Shown: positions 17,367-25,563 of the stretch, one piece after another | Position numbering within the stretch: the stretch's first letter is position 1 | Layout: each line of letters begins with the position of its first letter | NCBI GenBank assembly: GCA_040905905.1 | Contig: JBBDQN010000039.1 | Coordinates: 1 to 64,000 of the forward strand | From: JAICND01 sp040905905 | GTDB taxonomy: Bacteria; Actinomycetota; Acidimicrobiia; Spongiisociales; ZC4RG35 | DNA: 64,000 nt | Direction: 5' to 3' | The notes under the pieces: model-generated | The model's input: the letters and a program-made list of their open reading frames with translations, nothing else | Database searches by the model: none | Told to the model about the DNA's origin: nothing | Made by a program: the position numbers and the translations under genes

Positions 17367-17807
17367 TTAGGGTCCGGAGTCCGCCTTGAGGCTGTTGAAC
17401 GCCGCCACCAGAGCTCTGACCTTCGCGCCGTGGTTTGGCAAAGCCGACGGCGACCCGCCCGCCAAAAGTTGGGCGTGCACCTCTGTGGCGTGGCCCCGCC
17501 CGAAAGCGTGGCCGTTACCGTTACCCCGGCCATCAGCGAGCCAGATCGCCTCCCGTGCTCGCGCCAAGCCGGTGGCATGCCCCGGCTTTCCTTGCGCATG
17601 TTCTGAAACACCCGTCCCACCGGACCCGCTGGCGGCCAAGGCGGCAAACTCCAATGCCAGCCCCCTGGAGATGTTGACTGCCTCGCGGGCGGCTTGCAGG
17701 ACATGATCGGGCGCACCCCCATGGTCCGACGCCTGGACGATCACTACCGGAGCCAGCACCAGCACGGCGGTCAAACCCAGCGTCGCAATCCTCGATGTTT
17801 TGTTCAA
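17367..17807 (-). CDS. Exported hypothetical protein
   Basis: A 146-residue protein with an N-terminal signal peptide (basic MNKTSRIATLG, hydrophobic core, then VQASDHGG as a likely cleavage area). The mature part is Ala-, Gly- and His-rich with no Cys (GRGNGNGHAFGRGHATEVHAQ) and two helical segments. No known family is recognised. The start is a TTG with AGGA upstream. It follows another exported protein gene on the same strand; both are inside the 33-bp repeat pair. Confidence 0.6.
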   Translation of the reverse strand: MNKTSRIATLGLTAVLVLAPVVIVQASDHGGAPDHVLQAAREAVNISRGLALEFAALAASGSGGTGVSEHAQGKPGHATGLARAREAIWLADGRGNGNGHAFGRGHATEVHAQLLAGGSPSALPNHGAKVRALVAAFNSLKADSGP

Positions 17808-17866
17808 AATGATGTTCCTAACCGTTCATGTTCGTCGACTGGAAAGTCTCTATGGCTCTCACTTTG

Positions 17867-18361
17867 TTACATGCCGTCGCCCTGCTCGGGGCAGACCACC
17901 TCTACCGATACCCCCAAAAGCACCCCCGCCAAGCGCACCTCCTCCTCTGTGGCATCAGCCGCACCACTCTCCGAGAGTCGATCGAGGTACTCACCCAACA
18001 CCTCGTCAGCGGTCATCCCCCTCTCCAATAGCTCACAAAAAAGCTGGGCGGTTGCGATAAAAACCTCCGGCTCCTCCAGCGCAGCACCCTCATACGATGT
18101 GCCCTCCATGGCTGCTTCGATCGTTGCGATCAGCACCGACAGGTCCGGAATACTTTCAGCGGACGCAGACTCCACCGCTGGAATGGACGACGTGGTATCG
18201 GACACCGGAGGCATAGCTGCCGTTGAGCCGGCTGTGAGTGGAATGGTTGGGTCTGATGCAGAGGTCTCTGCAGCCCCTCCGGATCCGCATGCAGCAAGCG
18301 CCACGGCCATCGCAATCAGCAGCGACTGACGACGCCACCCCCCTCGATGTGCTGCTCCCAT
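17867..18361 (-). CDS. Putative lipoprotein with C-terminal DUF732-like region
   Basis: A 164-residue protein with signal peptide and lipobox LAAC (about residues 22-25), followed by a Ser/Thr/Ala-rich linker. The C-terminal 85 residues are helical with two Cys (LFCELLERGMTADEVLGEYL and VEVVCPE), resembling the disulfide-bonded helical DUF732 proteins of mycobacteria. This resemblance is weak. It would be anchored to the outer face of the membrane. Function unknown. Confidence 0.65.
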   Translation of the reverse strand: MGAAHRGGWRRQSLLIAMAVALAACGSGGAAETSASDPTIPLTAGSTAAMPPVSDTTSSIPAVESASAESIPDLSVLIATIEAAMEGTSYEGAALEEPEVFIATAQLFCELLERGMTADEVLGEYLDRLSESGAADATEEEVRLAGVLLGVSVEVVCPEQGDGM

Positions 18362-18486
18362 ACCGCATTATCGGCGATTGCCTCAAGAAGTTGACCACGA
18401 ACCCCTCTCTGCGCGGCTCATCACTGTCGGCCGATCAGGCGGGAATTCACACAATGTGGCGGGAACCCGGACTCGAGGGTCACCCT

Positions 18487-18519
18487 TCTTGGTTCGAACT
18501 TAGTCCCATTAGGGCCGCT
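18487..18519 (+). repeat. 33-bp direct repeat, copy 2
   Basis: Second copy of the element at 17202-17234, same orientation, one mismatch. It lies in the 240-bp intergenic stretch between the lipoprotein and the RibD-like gene, in which nothing else was recognised. Confidence 0.85.
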
Positions 18520-18604
18520 GCGGCTTAGACGGGCTACGGAGAGTGCGGCGCTCATTCCACGCGGTGCGGAAGCAACTTGCTGGTCTGCTCACACTCCGCC
18601 CTCG

Positions 18605-19228
18605 TCAGTTCCGCTGGCCACCTGCCTCGCCGCGTCGGACGCGGTAGTGCAGATGGGTGACACCGTCGCCCTCGAGGACGCGGATGCGCTCGAGTTCTAT
18701 GTGCTTGGGAGCGAGGTGGTCGAAGAGACGGCGTCCTTGGCCGAGAAGCACCGGGATGAGATGGATCTCGAGCTCATCGAGGACGCCGGCGGCGAGTGCG
18801 AGCTGTGCGGTTCCGGCGCCGTGGACCAGCACGTTCTTGTGGCCCGCGGCGTCCTTGGCCTTGGTCATCGCGGTCCTGACGTCGTCGACGTAGCTAACGA
18901 GCGGCCACTGGCCCGTGTCGATGTCGGGCTGATGTCGGGTGAGGACAAAGATTGGGACGCCATCGTGGTGGTCGCCTTCCCAGCCGCCTGCGGGCTCGAA
19001 GGTCCCCCGGCCACAGACGATCGCTCCGGTGGCCATGAACTCATCGACGACCTGTCCGTTGACGCCGGCCAGACCGCCGTCAAAGGCTTTGTGGTCGGCG
19101 TCGACACCCGGCAAGGCCCATTCGTGCAGACGGTGCCCCCCGTCGCCGAGCCCGTTGCCAGGTCCTTCGTTTGGCCCGGCGATGAACCCGTCCAGGGACA
19201 TGGACATGTAGAGAACGGTTGCGGACAT
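18605..19228 (-). CDS. Dihydrofolate-reductase-like protein (RibD C-terminal family)
   Basis: A 207-residue protein of the RibD_C/YyaP family. N-terminal YMSMSLDGFIAGPNE is the family hallmark; the NADP-binding region includes VCGRGTFEPAGGW and the C-terminal GAGTAQLALAAGVLDELEIH loop. Such proteins are NADPH-dependent reductases of unknown substrate. ATG is preceded by AAGGAG with good spacing. The sequence just upstream on the same strand holds a frameshifted SRPBCC remnant, a family often paired with these reductases in actinobacteria. Confidence 0.85.
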   Translation of the reverse strand: MSATVLYMSMSLDGFIAGPNEGPGNGLGDGGHRLHEWALPGVDADHKAFDGGLAGVNGQVVDEFMATGAIVCGRGTFEPAGGWEGDHHDGVPIFVLTRHQPDIDTGQWPLVSYVDDVRTAMTKAKDAAGHKNVLVHGAGTAQLALAAGVLDELEIHLIPVLLGQGRRLFDHLAPKHIELERIRVLEGDGVTHLHYRVRRGEAGGQRN

Positions 19229-19267
19229 GGCGTCTCCTTAGATCTATGTGTGTGTCTTGATGGTTGA

Positions 19268-19395
19268 TTACACGGCCTCCGCCAATCGAGCATCGACCTG
19301 TGAGATGGATTGCAGCATGCCTTCTTCCATTCCCATGTCGAGGACCTTGCTTCATTTCGTCGGGTGACGGGAACGCCGAATAGATCGACATGCGG
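19268..19395 (-). pseudogene. 3' remnant of an AHSA1/SRPBCC-family gene with a frameshift
   Basis: Read on the reverse strand, one frame gives MSIYSAFPSPDEMKQ and, after a one-base shift, the next gives VLDMGMEEGMLQSISQVDAR followed by a short tail and stop. Together these match the C-terminal end of AHSA1-type SRPBCC proteins (a pattern of FPS, then GMEEGM, then a final helix). The N-terminal two thirds are not recognisable in the 150-250 bp upstream. The rest of 19229-19639 shows no gene. Confidence 0.55.
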
Positions 19396-19639
19396 GTTTC
19401 CCGACCGCTTCCGGCTTGGAGGGTAACGGCGCGCTCTTAAAGGGAGCAGCGGCTGAGGACCGACCTCGCCCCAAGGCGCCATCGTCGTCATAGCGCTTGC
19501 AAAATCGCTACTGCGCGGACCGATGATGAACTGCTTGCTGTCGCGCCGCATCAGGCAGGCAGACCAAACGGATGACTTCGCTCTGGATCTGGGCGCCGCT
19601 TAGCAGCGTCATGAGTCCCTTGAGGCTGTGAAGGCCCCG

Positions 19640-20293
19640 CTAGTCGTTGGCAGACAACCCTAGGTCTACGTCGTGTTGTTGCATGAAGAAAGCAACTTTG
19701 GTTGCAATCGGGTAGGTGAGGACACCGAGAACGATTGCCACGACGCCGGCGATGGGGGCCGTCAAGAACTCGCCGGCGATGGAGTATCCAAACACCAAGG
19801 CCGCTCCCACCCACAACACTTGATGGTCTCTGACATAGGCTGCACCGGGTCGAATGCCCTCAAGCCTTGGATCAGCCAGCCACCTCGATAGCTCGCGGCT
19901 CAGTGCAAGGCGGCCCGACTCGCGGTACGTCAGGGTGGCTGCAATCAAGATCGACCTCCGGGATCCGCGGCGCGCGGCGATGAATGGATGAGTCAAGAAT
20001 TGGGGCGGTCGCCGCCACTCGAAGCTTTCGACCTCCACTCGTGACAAGCGACGGGTAACAAGGCCGTTGACGATGACGAGATGATCGGAATGGACCTCCA
20101 GCCGAGTCGGCCAGGCCGAAGCAACCAACAAAGGAATCGGCCCGAACACCAAAGCGGAAGCGCCGGCAACGGGCATTCGCCCATAGATCGAATAGAGGAG
20201 AGTGATCACTCCGCTCGCAATGAGGGCCGACACAGCCCACATGACCAGGGAGAGGTACATCACAGCAGGCCACGACCTAAAGACCTTGGGCAT
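19640..20293 (-). CDS. Membrane protein with PH-like middle domain
   Basis: A 217-residue protein. Two membrane helices (about 10-32 and 45-62) are followed by a roughly 100-residue soluble part that begins RLEVHSDHLVIVNGLVTRRL, a pattern of bacterial PH-like domains (bPH). Two further hydrophobic segments (about 160-200) end the protein. No catalytic motif is visible and the function is unknown. It is not clearly in an operon. Confidence 0.65.
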   Translation of the reverse strand: MPKVFRSWPAVMYLSLVMWAVSALIASGVITLLYSIYGRMPVAGASALVFGPIPLLVASAWPTRLEVHSDHLVIVNGLVTRRLSRVEVESFEWRRPPQFLTHPFIAARRGSRRSILIAATLTYRESGRLALSRELSRWLADPRLEGIRPGAAYVRDHQVLWVGAALVFGYSIAGEFLTAPIAGVVAIVLGVLTYPIATKVAFFMQQHDVDLGLSAND

Positions 20294-20422
20294 TACCGGA
20301 AGGGCCCGCCGGAGAATCGAGCTCCACTGCTCGAGGCCGCTCCATCGCGGGGTTCTGAATGCTGTCTCCCGCTTTTGAGTTCACGTTGCCGAAGCTAGCC
20401 AGCTTCAGGTGGTGACATTGGC

Positions 20423-21124
20423 CTAGCCCGTGTCACTCGGGATCTGGAACCGGTAGCCCATCCCGGGCTCGGTGATGAAGTAGCGAGGGTTGCTCGGTTT
20501 AGGCTCGAGCTTTCGTCGCACCTGGGCGATGAATACGCGGAGATAGTTGGTTTCTTCGCCGTACTGCGGGCCCCACACCTCTTTGAGAAGTTGGGTTTGG
20601 CTCACCAGCTTGCCCTGGTGGCGCACGAGGACTTCGACTACCCCCCACTCGGTGGGGGTGAGCTTGACTTCACTGCCTCCCCGCGTCACCCGCTTCACTG
20701 CGAGATCAATGGTGAAGTCGGTGGTTTCGATGACGGGAACCTCGTCTTCTTCGTCTATCTCGCGTCGTAGTGCTGCTCTGAGCCGGGCGAGGAGCTCGCC
20801 CATCCCAAAGGGCTTGGTGACGTAGTCGTCGGCGCCCGCATCGAGCGCGGCGATCTTCTCGCGCTCCGCCTCGCGGACCGACAACACGATGATTGGTATG
20901 TTGGTCCAGACGCGCAGGCCGCGGATCACATCGACCCCGTCGATTCCGGGAAGCCCGAGGTCCAGGATGACCGCGTCCGGTCGATGATCAGCGGCCTTTC
21001 GAAGCGCCTCTTCTCCACTGGCGGCCGCCTCGATTTCATAGCCGAGCGCCCTCAGGTTGATTCCCAGGGCGCGGACGATTCCAGGCTCGTCGTCAACAAC
21101 CAGGACCCGCGGTGAGTCAGGCAC
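20423..21124 (-). CDS. kdpE: OmpR-family response regulator KdpE
   Basis: About 233 residues from the GTG at 21124. The receiver domain (residues 5-118) has the acidic pair DDE, phospho-acceptor Asp in ILDLGLPG and the switch Lys in YVTKPFG. The winged-helix domain (135-230) ends with NYLRVFIAQVRRKLEP and GMGYRF. The wording of both domains is KdpE-like. The frame is open further upstream but that part is out-of-phase kdpD sequence. The start overlaps the kdpD stop by 8 nt. It probably controls the divergent potassium transporter, since no kdpFABC is seen. Confidence 0.88.
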   Translation of the reverse strand: MPDSPRVLVVDDEPGIVRALGINLRALGYEIEAAASGEEALRKAADHRPDAVILDLGLPGIDGVDVIRGLRVWTNIPIIVLSVREAEREKIAALDAGADDYVTKPFGMGELLARLRAALRREIDEEDEVPVIETTDFTIDLAVKRVTRGGSEVKLTPTEWGVVEVLVRHQGKLVSQTQLLKEVWGPQYGEETNYLRVFIAQVRRKLEPKPSNPRYFITEPGMGYRFQIPSDTG

Positions 21125-22544
21125 GGCCGCCGCCGGCAGTGAGGCTGGACTGCGACTCCTCGACCTTGGCGACCTTGAACTCGATGACCATGGTCGTACC
21201 GCCACCGGGCGTGTCTTCTATCGTCAGACGATTGCCCATCGCTTCGAGCAGTCCGCGTGAGACCGCCAGACCCAGACCCACCCCTTCTCGGTGAGAGGCA
21301 TCCCCCAGGCGCTGGAAAGGTTGAAAAACGAGTTCGCGGGCCTCGATCGGGATCCCTGGACCTCGATCGCTGATCCGAAGATCGACTCGCCCAGCCACCT
21401 CCTCGGCTCTGACCTGAACCGACTGTTCGGGTTGTGACCACGTCACTGCGTTCTCCACCAAGTTGGCCACGGCCCGCTCGAGCAGGTCGGGATCGGTCTG
21501 GACAGGAGGTAGCGCCTCGGATATGTCAACGGATACCCGGTCCGAGTTGTGGCCCAGGCTCGAGAGAGCCGACGACACCACCTCGTCCAACCCAACCGGG
21601 CGAAAGAAGACATGCATTGCTCCAGCCTGGAGTCGGCTGGCATCGAGCAGTCGTCCCACCATGCGATTGAGCCGTTCGGCCTGATCGACCGCCTCTTTGA
21701 GAAACGATCGGGTCTCACTTGGGGACCACGCAACCCCGGTTTCGAGAAGGCTGGTGAGTGAGGCTTTGATTGTCGCCAGGGGTGTGCGCAAGTCATGGGA
21801 CACCGCGCTGAGGAGGGCGGTTCTCAATCGGTCGGTAGCCATCAGCGCTTCCGCTGCATGAGCATCACGTTCAAGCTCCTCTCTTTCCATGGCCTGGACG
21901 ATTTGTGCGGCGAAAGCCCGGAGGACCATTCGATCGTCGGCAGTCAGCTTCCCATCATGCAGAACCAGGACGGTCTCAGACGTGAGTTCGATGACTTCGG
22001 TCCCTTCCAGGGGGGTTCCTAACTCTCGATCTCCGGTCCAGGCCAGAGCCTCCCAACCGCCGTCGGTGCGCCGGAGCACGCTGACCGCCGTGAGCGAGAA
22101 GACCTCTCTGATCCGGCTCACAAGTCCGTGGTCGTCGGAGCCGATGACGGAACTCCCGGTCGACACATTCGAGGCCAGTGCCTCCGCCTGAGCCCGGGCC
22201 CGTCTCGCCTCGGCGCTTTTGCGTGTAGAGAGTCCGACCAATAGACCAACTGCCAGCGCCACCACTAGAAAGACGAACAAAGAAACGAGGTGGTCGGGAT
22301 CCCCAACCATCAGGGTGTTGACCGGCTGGGTGAAGTACCAGTTGGCTAGAAGAAATCCGGCCAACGCGGTGGCCAGCGCGGGCAGTACGCCCCCAATGAC
22401 GCCGACGAGGACTGCAGTGAGTAGGTACAGGAGCAGCACGTTGTGAAGTCCCAGGCGGTCTGACAGCCTGAGGAGAAGCCAGGTCAGGAGCGGAAGGCCA
22501 ACGACAGCCAGCGCCCAAGCAGTGACCAGTCGCCGGGTGCTCAT
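21117..22544 (-). CDS. kdpD: Short KdpD-type sensor histidine kinase
   Basis: A 475-residue kinase that keeps only the C-terminal half of classical KdpD. Four membrane segments in residues 8-110 form the DUF4118 sensor (LLYLLTAVLVGV, NWYFTQPVNT), then come a GAF-like region, the HisKA box SHDLRTPLATIKASL with phospho-accepting His near residue 249, and the HATPase motifs NLVENAV, SDRGPGIP and GVGLGLAVSRGL. The N-terminal KdpD ATPase and UspA domains that bind c-di-AMP in full-length KdpD are missing. It overlaps kdpE by 8 nt and is divergent from the transporter gene. Confidence 0.88.
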   Translation of the reverse strand: MSTRRLVTAWALAVVGLPLLTWLLLRLSDRLGLHNVLLLYLLTAVLVGVIGGVLPALATALAGFLLANWYFTQPVNTLMVGDPDHLVSLFVFLVVALAVGLLVGLSTRKSAEARRARAQAEALASNVSTGSSVIGSDDHGLVSRIREVFSLTAVSVLRRTDGGWEALAWTGDRELGTPLEGTEVIELTSETVLVLHDGKLTADDRMVLRAFAAQIVQAMEREELERDAHAAEALMATDRLRTALLSAVSHDLRTPLATIKASLTSLLETGVAWSPSETRSFLKEAVDQAERLNRMVGRLLDASRLQAGAMHVFFRPVGLDEVVSSALSSLGHNSDRVSVDISEALPPVQTDPDLLERAVANLVENAVTWSQPEQSVQVRAEEVAGRVDLRISDRGPGIPIEARELVFQPFQRLGDASHREGVGLGLAVSRGLLEAMGNRLTIEDTPGGGTTMVIEFKVAKVEESQSSLTAGGGRA

Positions 22545-22672
22545 GATCTCAAGCTACAACCATTTCAGTCGCGTGCCGACGGGACGGGTCGCGTCAGGAT
22601 TCGCGTCCATCCGTTAAGAACGCGTCATGATCGTCCGTTTGGCTCCGGAGCGGGGTACACCAGAGAACTTCG

Positions 22673-24982
22673 ATGACAGCGTGGACGACTCTGAAACGCC
22701 GGGTCATCGGCCAACCTATCGCCTCTCGGGACGAAGACCAGCAACTCCTCCCCAAGCGTCTGGCGTTGCCGGTGTTCGCCTCGGACCCTCTCTCCTCGGT
22801 CGCCTATGCGTCCGAGGAAGCGATGCTGGTCCTGGCTCTTGCCGGCGCCGGAGCTTTGCGGCTCCTGACCCCGGTGAGCTTCGCTGTGGCGACACTCCTC
22901 GCGGTCGTGGTCATCTCCTATCGACAGACGATCCGTGCTTATCCCGGTGGCGGGGGGGCGTTCATCGTGGCTCACGAGAATCTGGGAGTCGCACCCGGAG
23001 TAATCGCCGCGGCGGCGCTTCTCACCGACTATGTGCTTACGGTGGCGGTGTCGGTGGCAGCAGGGGTGGCAGCCATAACGTCGGCGTACTCGCCCCTCCT
23101 CCACTGGCGAGTCGAATTGGCTTTGGTCTTTGTAGTCCTACTGAGCGTCGCCAACCTGCGTGGGACCAGAGAGTCGTCCCGGCTGTTTGCGTTGCCCACC
23201 TACGCCTTTGTGGCGACCGTGTTCACGATGCTGGTCGTCGGATTCCTCAAGTGTTCCGATGGGGAGTGTCCGGACGCAGTCTCTGCCGGGATCAGCCTCG
23301 AGCCGGAAGTCGGTGGTATCACGCTCTTTTTGATCCTGCGGGCATTTGCTTCGGGATCGACCGCACTCACAGGAGTCGAAGCAATCGCCGACGGTGTCCA
23401 GGCATTTCGGGAACCGAAGAGTCGCAACGCAGCCGCCACCCTCGGTGCGATGGGAGCCATTTCGATCACGATGTTTCTGGGAATTTCGACTCTTGCTCGC
23501 CTATTCGACGTCCGGATCTCGGAGGGCCTCGTCGACCAGCACGGAACCGTGATTTCCCAGATCGGACGTGCCGCATTCGGCGGTGGGGTCGGCTTCTGGA
23601 TTCTGCAGGTGGTAACTGCCGGAATACTGATCCTGGCCGCCAACACCGCCTACCAGGACTTCCCGCGGCTGTCATCGATCCTCTCTCGATATCGATTCAT
23701 GCCCCGCCAATTCCGCAACCGCGGAGACCGGCTGGTCTTTTCGAACGGAATCTTCACTCTCGCTGTGTTGGCTGGCCTGCTCGTAGTGGTGTTCGATGCC
23801 CAAGTGTCAAGGCTCATACAGCTCTACGTAGTGGGAGTCTTCACCAGCTTCACTATCAGCCAGACCGGGATGGTCCGGCGTTGGCTCCGGACGCGGGAGC
23901 GGGGGTGGCGGCGATCGGTTGTGATCAACGCCATCGGGGCGGCGACGACCGGGGTGGTCCTCGTAATCGTGGCCGCCGTCAAGTTCGTCCATGGGGCGTG
24001 GATCGTGATCGTGGCCGTTCCGTTGTTGGTCGCCTGGATGATGACAATCCGTCGCCACTATCTTCGGGTAGCGTCCCATCTCGGTCATGCTCCTCCCGGC
24101 GACGTCCCCCGATCCCACCGCGTCGTCCTCCTCGCCGCTCATACCGATGCGGCCACCGAACGAGCGTTGCGTTATGCCGCGCTGGTCGATCCCGAAAACA
24201 TCACCGTGGTCCACGCCGTCGAACCTGAAGAGAGCGAGGATCTAGTCCACACCTGGAGCCGCCTGTATCCCCAACATCCATTGGTTCTGCTGGAACCCGA
24301 CCGTGACCCGATCGTCAGAAGGATCCGCAAGTACATTCGACAGGAGAGGGATGCCCATCCCGATGCAAGAATCACGGTCGTTCTAGCTGAGCGGTTCCGG
24401 ACCCGCAGCCTCCGAAGCTTGTTTTCACATCCTCACAGCCTCATTCTTAAGGCGCTGCTTCTGTTCGAGCCCGGGGTGGCGGTGACCGATCTGACTGTTG
24501 TCAAACGCCGACGCGGGCCTGTTTCGCCGCAGGCGACAATCACGCGCCATGTCGTCGTGATGACGGTGAGCGAAGTCACTCGGCCGACTCTCGAAGCTCT
24601 CGATTACGCAATCCGGCTCCATCCCGATGAACTCTCCTGCATCCATATCGACGTCGACGAGCAGCAACGTGAGCGAGTCGAGGCAGCCTGGCGCGCACAA
24701 GGGCTGGAACCGGAACTGGAGATCATCGAGAGTCCTTTCCGGGATATCACCCGCCCCCTCTTGAGGTACGTGAGGCGCCGTCGTTGGGACGAGCCGCCCG
24801 GGACGCTCGTCAACGTGTTGGTGCCGGAGTTCATCGTCCCAGGACGGGTGGCCCAGCTGCTGCACAACCAGACGGGCCTCGTGATCAAGGCGGCCCTTGC
24901 CGCGGAGCCCGATGTTGCGGTGACGAGCGTGCCGTTCCATCTGGCGGTGGCGGATCAAGTTGACAAGGCCTCACTCAGGTGA
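22673..24982 (+). CDS. kimA: KimA-type potassium importer (APC superfamily)
   Basis: A 769-residue membrane transporter. The N-terminus (KRRVIGQP, SDPLSSVAYASEEAML, YRQTIRAYPGGGGAFIV, ENLGV) matches KimA/YdaO, a high-affinity K+/H+ symporter regulated by c-di-AMP. About twelve membrane segments fill residues 25-470; the C-terminal 290 residues form two UspA-like cytosolic domains (VVLLAAHTDAATERALRYA; VVVMTVSEVTRPTLEALDYA). A general APC amino-acid permease is the main alternative. ATG 22673 is chosen because an overlapping +1-frame reading is only a shadow. Divergent kdpDE supports a role in potassium homeostasis. Confidence 0.85.
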   Translation: MTAWTTLKRRVIGQPIASRDEDQQLLPKRLALPVFASDPLSSVAYASEEAMLVLALAGAGALRLLTPVSFAVATLLAVVVISYRQTIRAYPGGGGAFIVAHENLGVAPGVIAAAALLTDYVLTVAVSVAAGVAAITSAYSPLLHWRVELALVFVVLLSVANLRGTRESSRLFALPTYAFVATVFTMLVVGFLKCSDGECPDAVSAGISLEPEVGGITLFLILRAFASGSTALTGVEAIADGVQAFREPKSRNAAATLGAMGAISITMFLGISTLARLFDVRISEGLVDQHGTVISQIGRAAFGGGVGFWILQVVTAGILILAANTAYQDFPRLSSILSRYRFMPRQFRNRGDRLVFSNGIFTLAVLAGLLVVVFDAQVSRLIQLYVVGVFTSFTISQTGMVRRWLRTRERGWRRSVVINAIGAATTGVVLVIVAAVKFVHGAWIVIVAVPLLVAWMMTIRRHYLRVASHLGHAPPGDVPRSHRVVLLAAHTDAATERALRYAALVDPENITVVHAVEPEESEDLVHTWSRLYPQHPLVLLEPDRDPIVRRIRKYIRQERDAHPDARITVVLAERFRTRSLRSLFSHPHSLILKALLLFEPGVAVTDLTVVKRRRGPVSPQATITRHVVVMTVSEVTRPTLEALDYAIRLHPDELSCIHIDVDEQQRERVEAAWRAQGLEPELEIIESPFRDITRPLLRYVRRRRWDEPPGTLVNVLVPEFIVPGRVAQLLHNQTGLVIKAALAAEPDVAVTSVPFHLAVADQVDKASLR

Positions 24983-24988
24983 GTCGTA

Positions 24989-25159
24989 TCACCCGATGAG
25001 TACGACGATCGCCGCAATGATTACCGCGAGGCACGCAACAACCAAGCCGTAGACGGCGCCCTGCAACGCCATCAGCGGAAGGAGGTCCTTTTTGAGTCCG
25101 CCCCGCTTCCGCGTCGGGCGGGTTACGGAGCGTGCGACCGAAGTCGAAGGCTGAGTCAC
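24989..25159 (-). CDS. Small single-pass membrane protein
   Basis: A 56-residue frame, GTG at 25159 to TGA at 24989, convergent with kimA. The N-terminal 30 residues are basic and polar (TRPTRKRGGLKKDLLP), followed by one uninterrupted hydrophobic helix (VYGLVVACLAVIIAAIVVLI) and a terminal Gly. The positive-inside arrangement and strong hydrophobicity make it a likely real gene, though the ribosome binding site (AAGGG directly upstream) is poorly spaced. Function unknown; no family recognised. Confidence 0.55.
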   Translation of the reverse strand: MTQPSTSVARSVTRPTRKRGGLKKDLLPLMALQGAVYGLVVACLAVIIAAIVVLIG

Positions 25160-25291
25160 CCCTTGGTTGTAGCCCGCTTGCAGGATCTGGATTGCGGGCC
25201 TTATGGGTTCCTAACGCGGGTGGCCGAGTCTCTACGGCTTACTAACTGGCAAGTACCCTTGTGTCCTGAGGGCGTAGTCTTTGGCATCCCA

Positions 25292-25380
25292 GGAGGGATG
25301 GCAGAGCGGTCGAATGCGGTGGTCTTGAAAACCGCTAGGTCTCGAAAGGGGTCTCGTGGGTTCGAATCCCACTCCCTCCG
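25292..25380 (+). tRNA. tRNA-Ser(TGA)
   Basis: Complete class II tRNA. The acceptor GGAGGGA pairs with TCCCTCC, and the anticodon loop CTTGAAA gives TGA. The variable arm is long, the T-arm GTGGG-TTCGAAT-CCCAC is canonical, and the discriminator is G. No CCA is encoded. Confidence 0.94.
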
Positions 25381-25393
25381 CGAATCGAAACCT

Positions 25394-25484
25394 GGAGAGG
25401 TGGCCGAGTGGTCGAAGGCGCTCGCCTGCTAAGCGAGTGGAGGGTGATATAGCCCTCCCGAGGGTTCAAATCCCTCCCTCTCCG
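25394..25484 (+). tRNA. tRNA-Ser(GCT)
   Basis: Complete class II tRNA 13 bp after tRNA-Ser(TGA). The acceptor GGAGAGG pairs with CCTCTCC. The anticodon stem CTCGC/GCGAG encloses CTGCTAA, giving anticodon GCT. Discriminator G is followed by an encoded CCA (25485-25487). The close spacing suggests one transcript with tRNA-Ser(TGA). Confidence 0.95.
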
Positions 25485-25506
25485 CCAATCCAATCCCGCT
25501 TTCGCG

Positions 25507-25539
25507 ACCCAGACCCGTCGTTTTACGACGGGTCTGGGT
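25507..25539 (+). terminator. Strong palindromic hairpin between tRNA-Ser(GCT) and the DUF885 gene
   Basis: A perfect 14-bp stem (25507-25520 with 25526-25539), extendable by one A-T pair, encloses a T-rich loop. It lies between a rightward tRNA pair and a leftward gene, so it can serve as a bidirectional terminator. There is no clear U-tract on either side. Confidence 0.65.
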
Positions 25540-25563
25540 GATAAAAGCGCGGTTTAGCGGGTT

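Noticed and set aside
18238..18528. 96-residue forward frame ending in the 33-bp repeat
   Set aside because: It is antisense to the lipoprotein gene for most of its length and has no start signal or family resemblance.
22545..22672. c-di-AMP (ydaO-type) riboswitch before kimA
   Set aside because: The 128-bp region is shared with the divergent kdpD promoter and shows none of the conserved ydaO leader motifs I would recognise.
22627..24228. 533-residue forward frame overlapping kimA
   Set aside because: Arg- and Gly-rich reading of the +1 frame of the transporter gene; no family resemblance.
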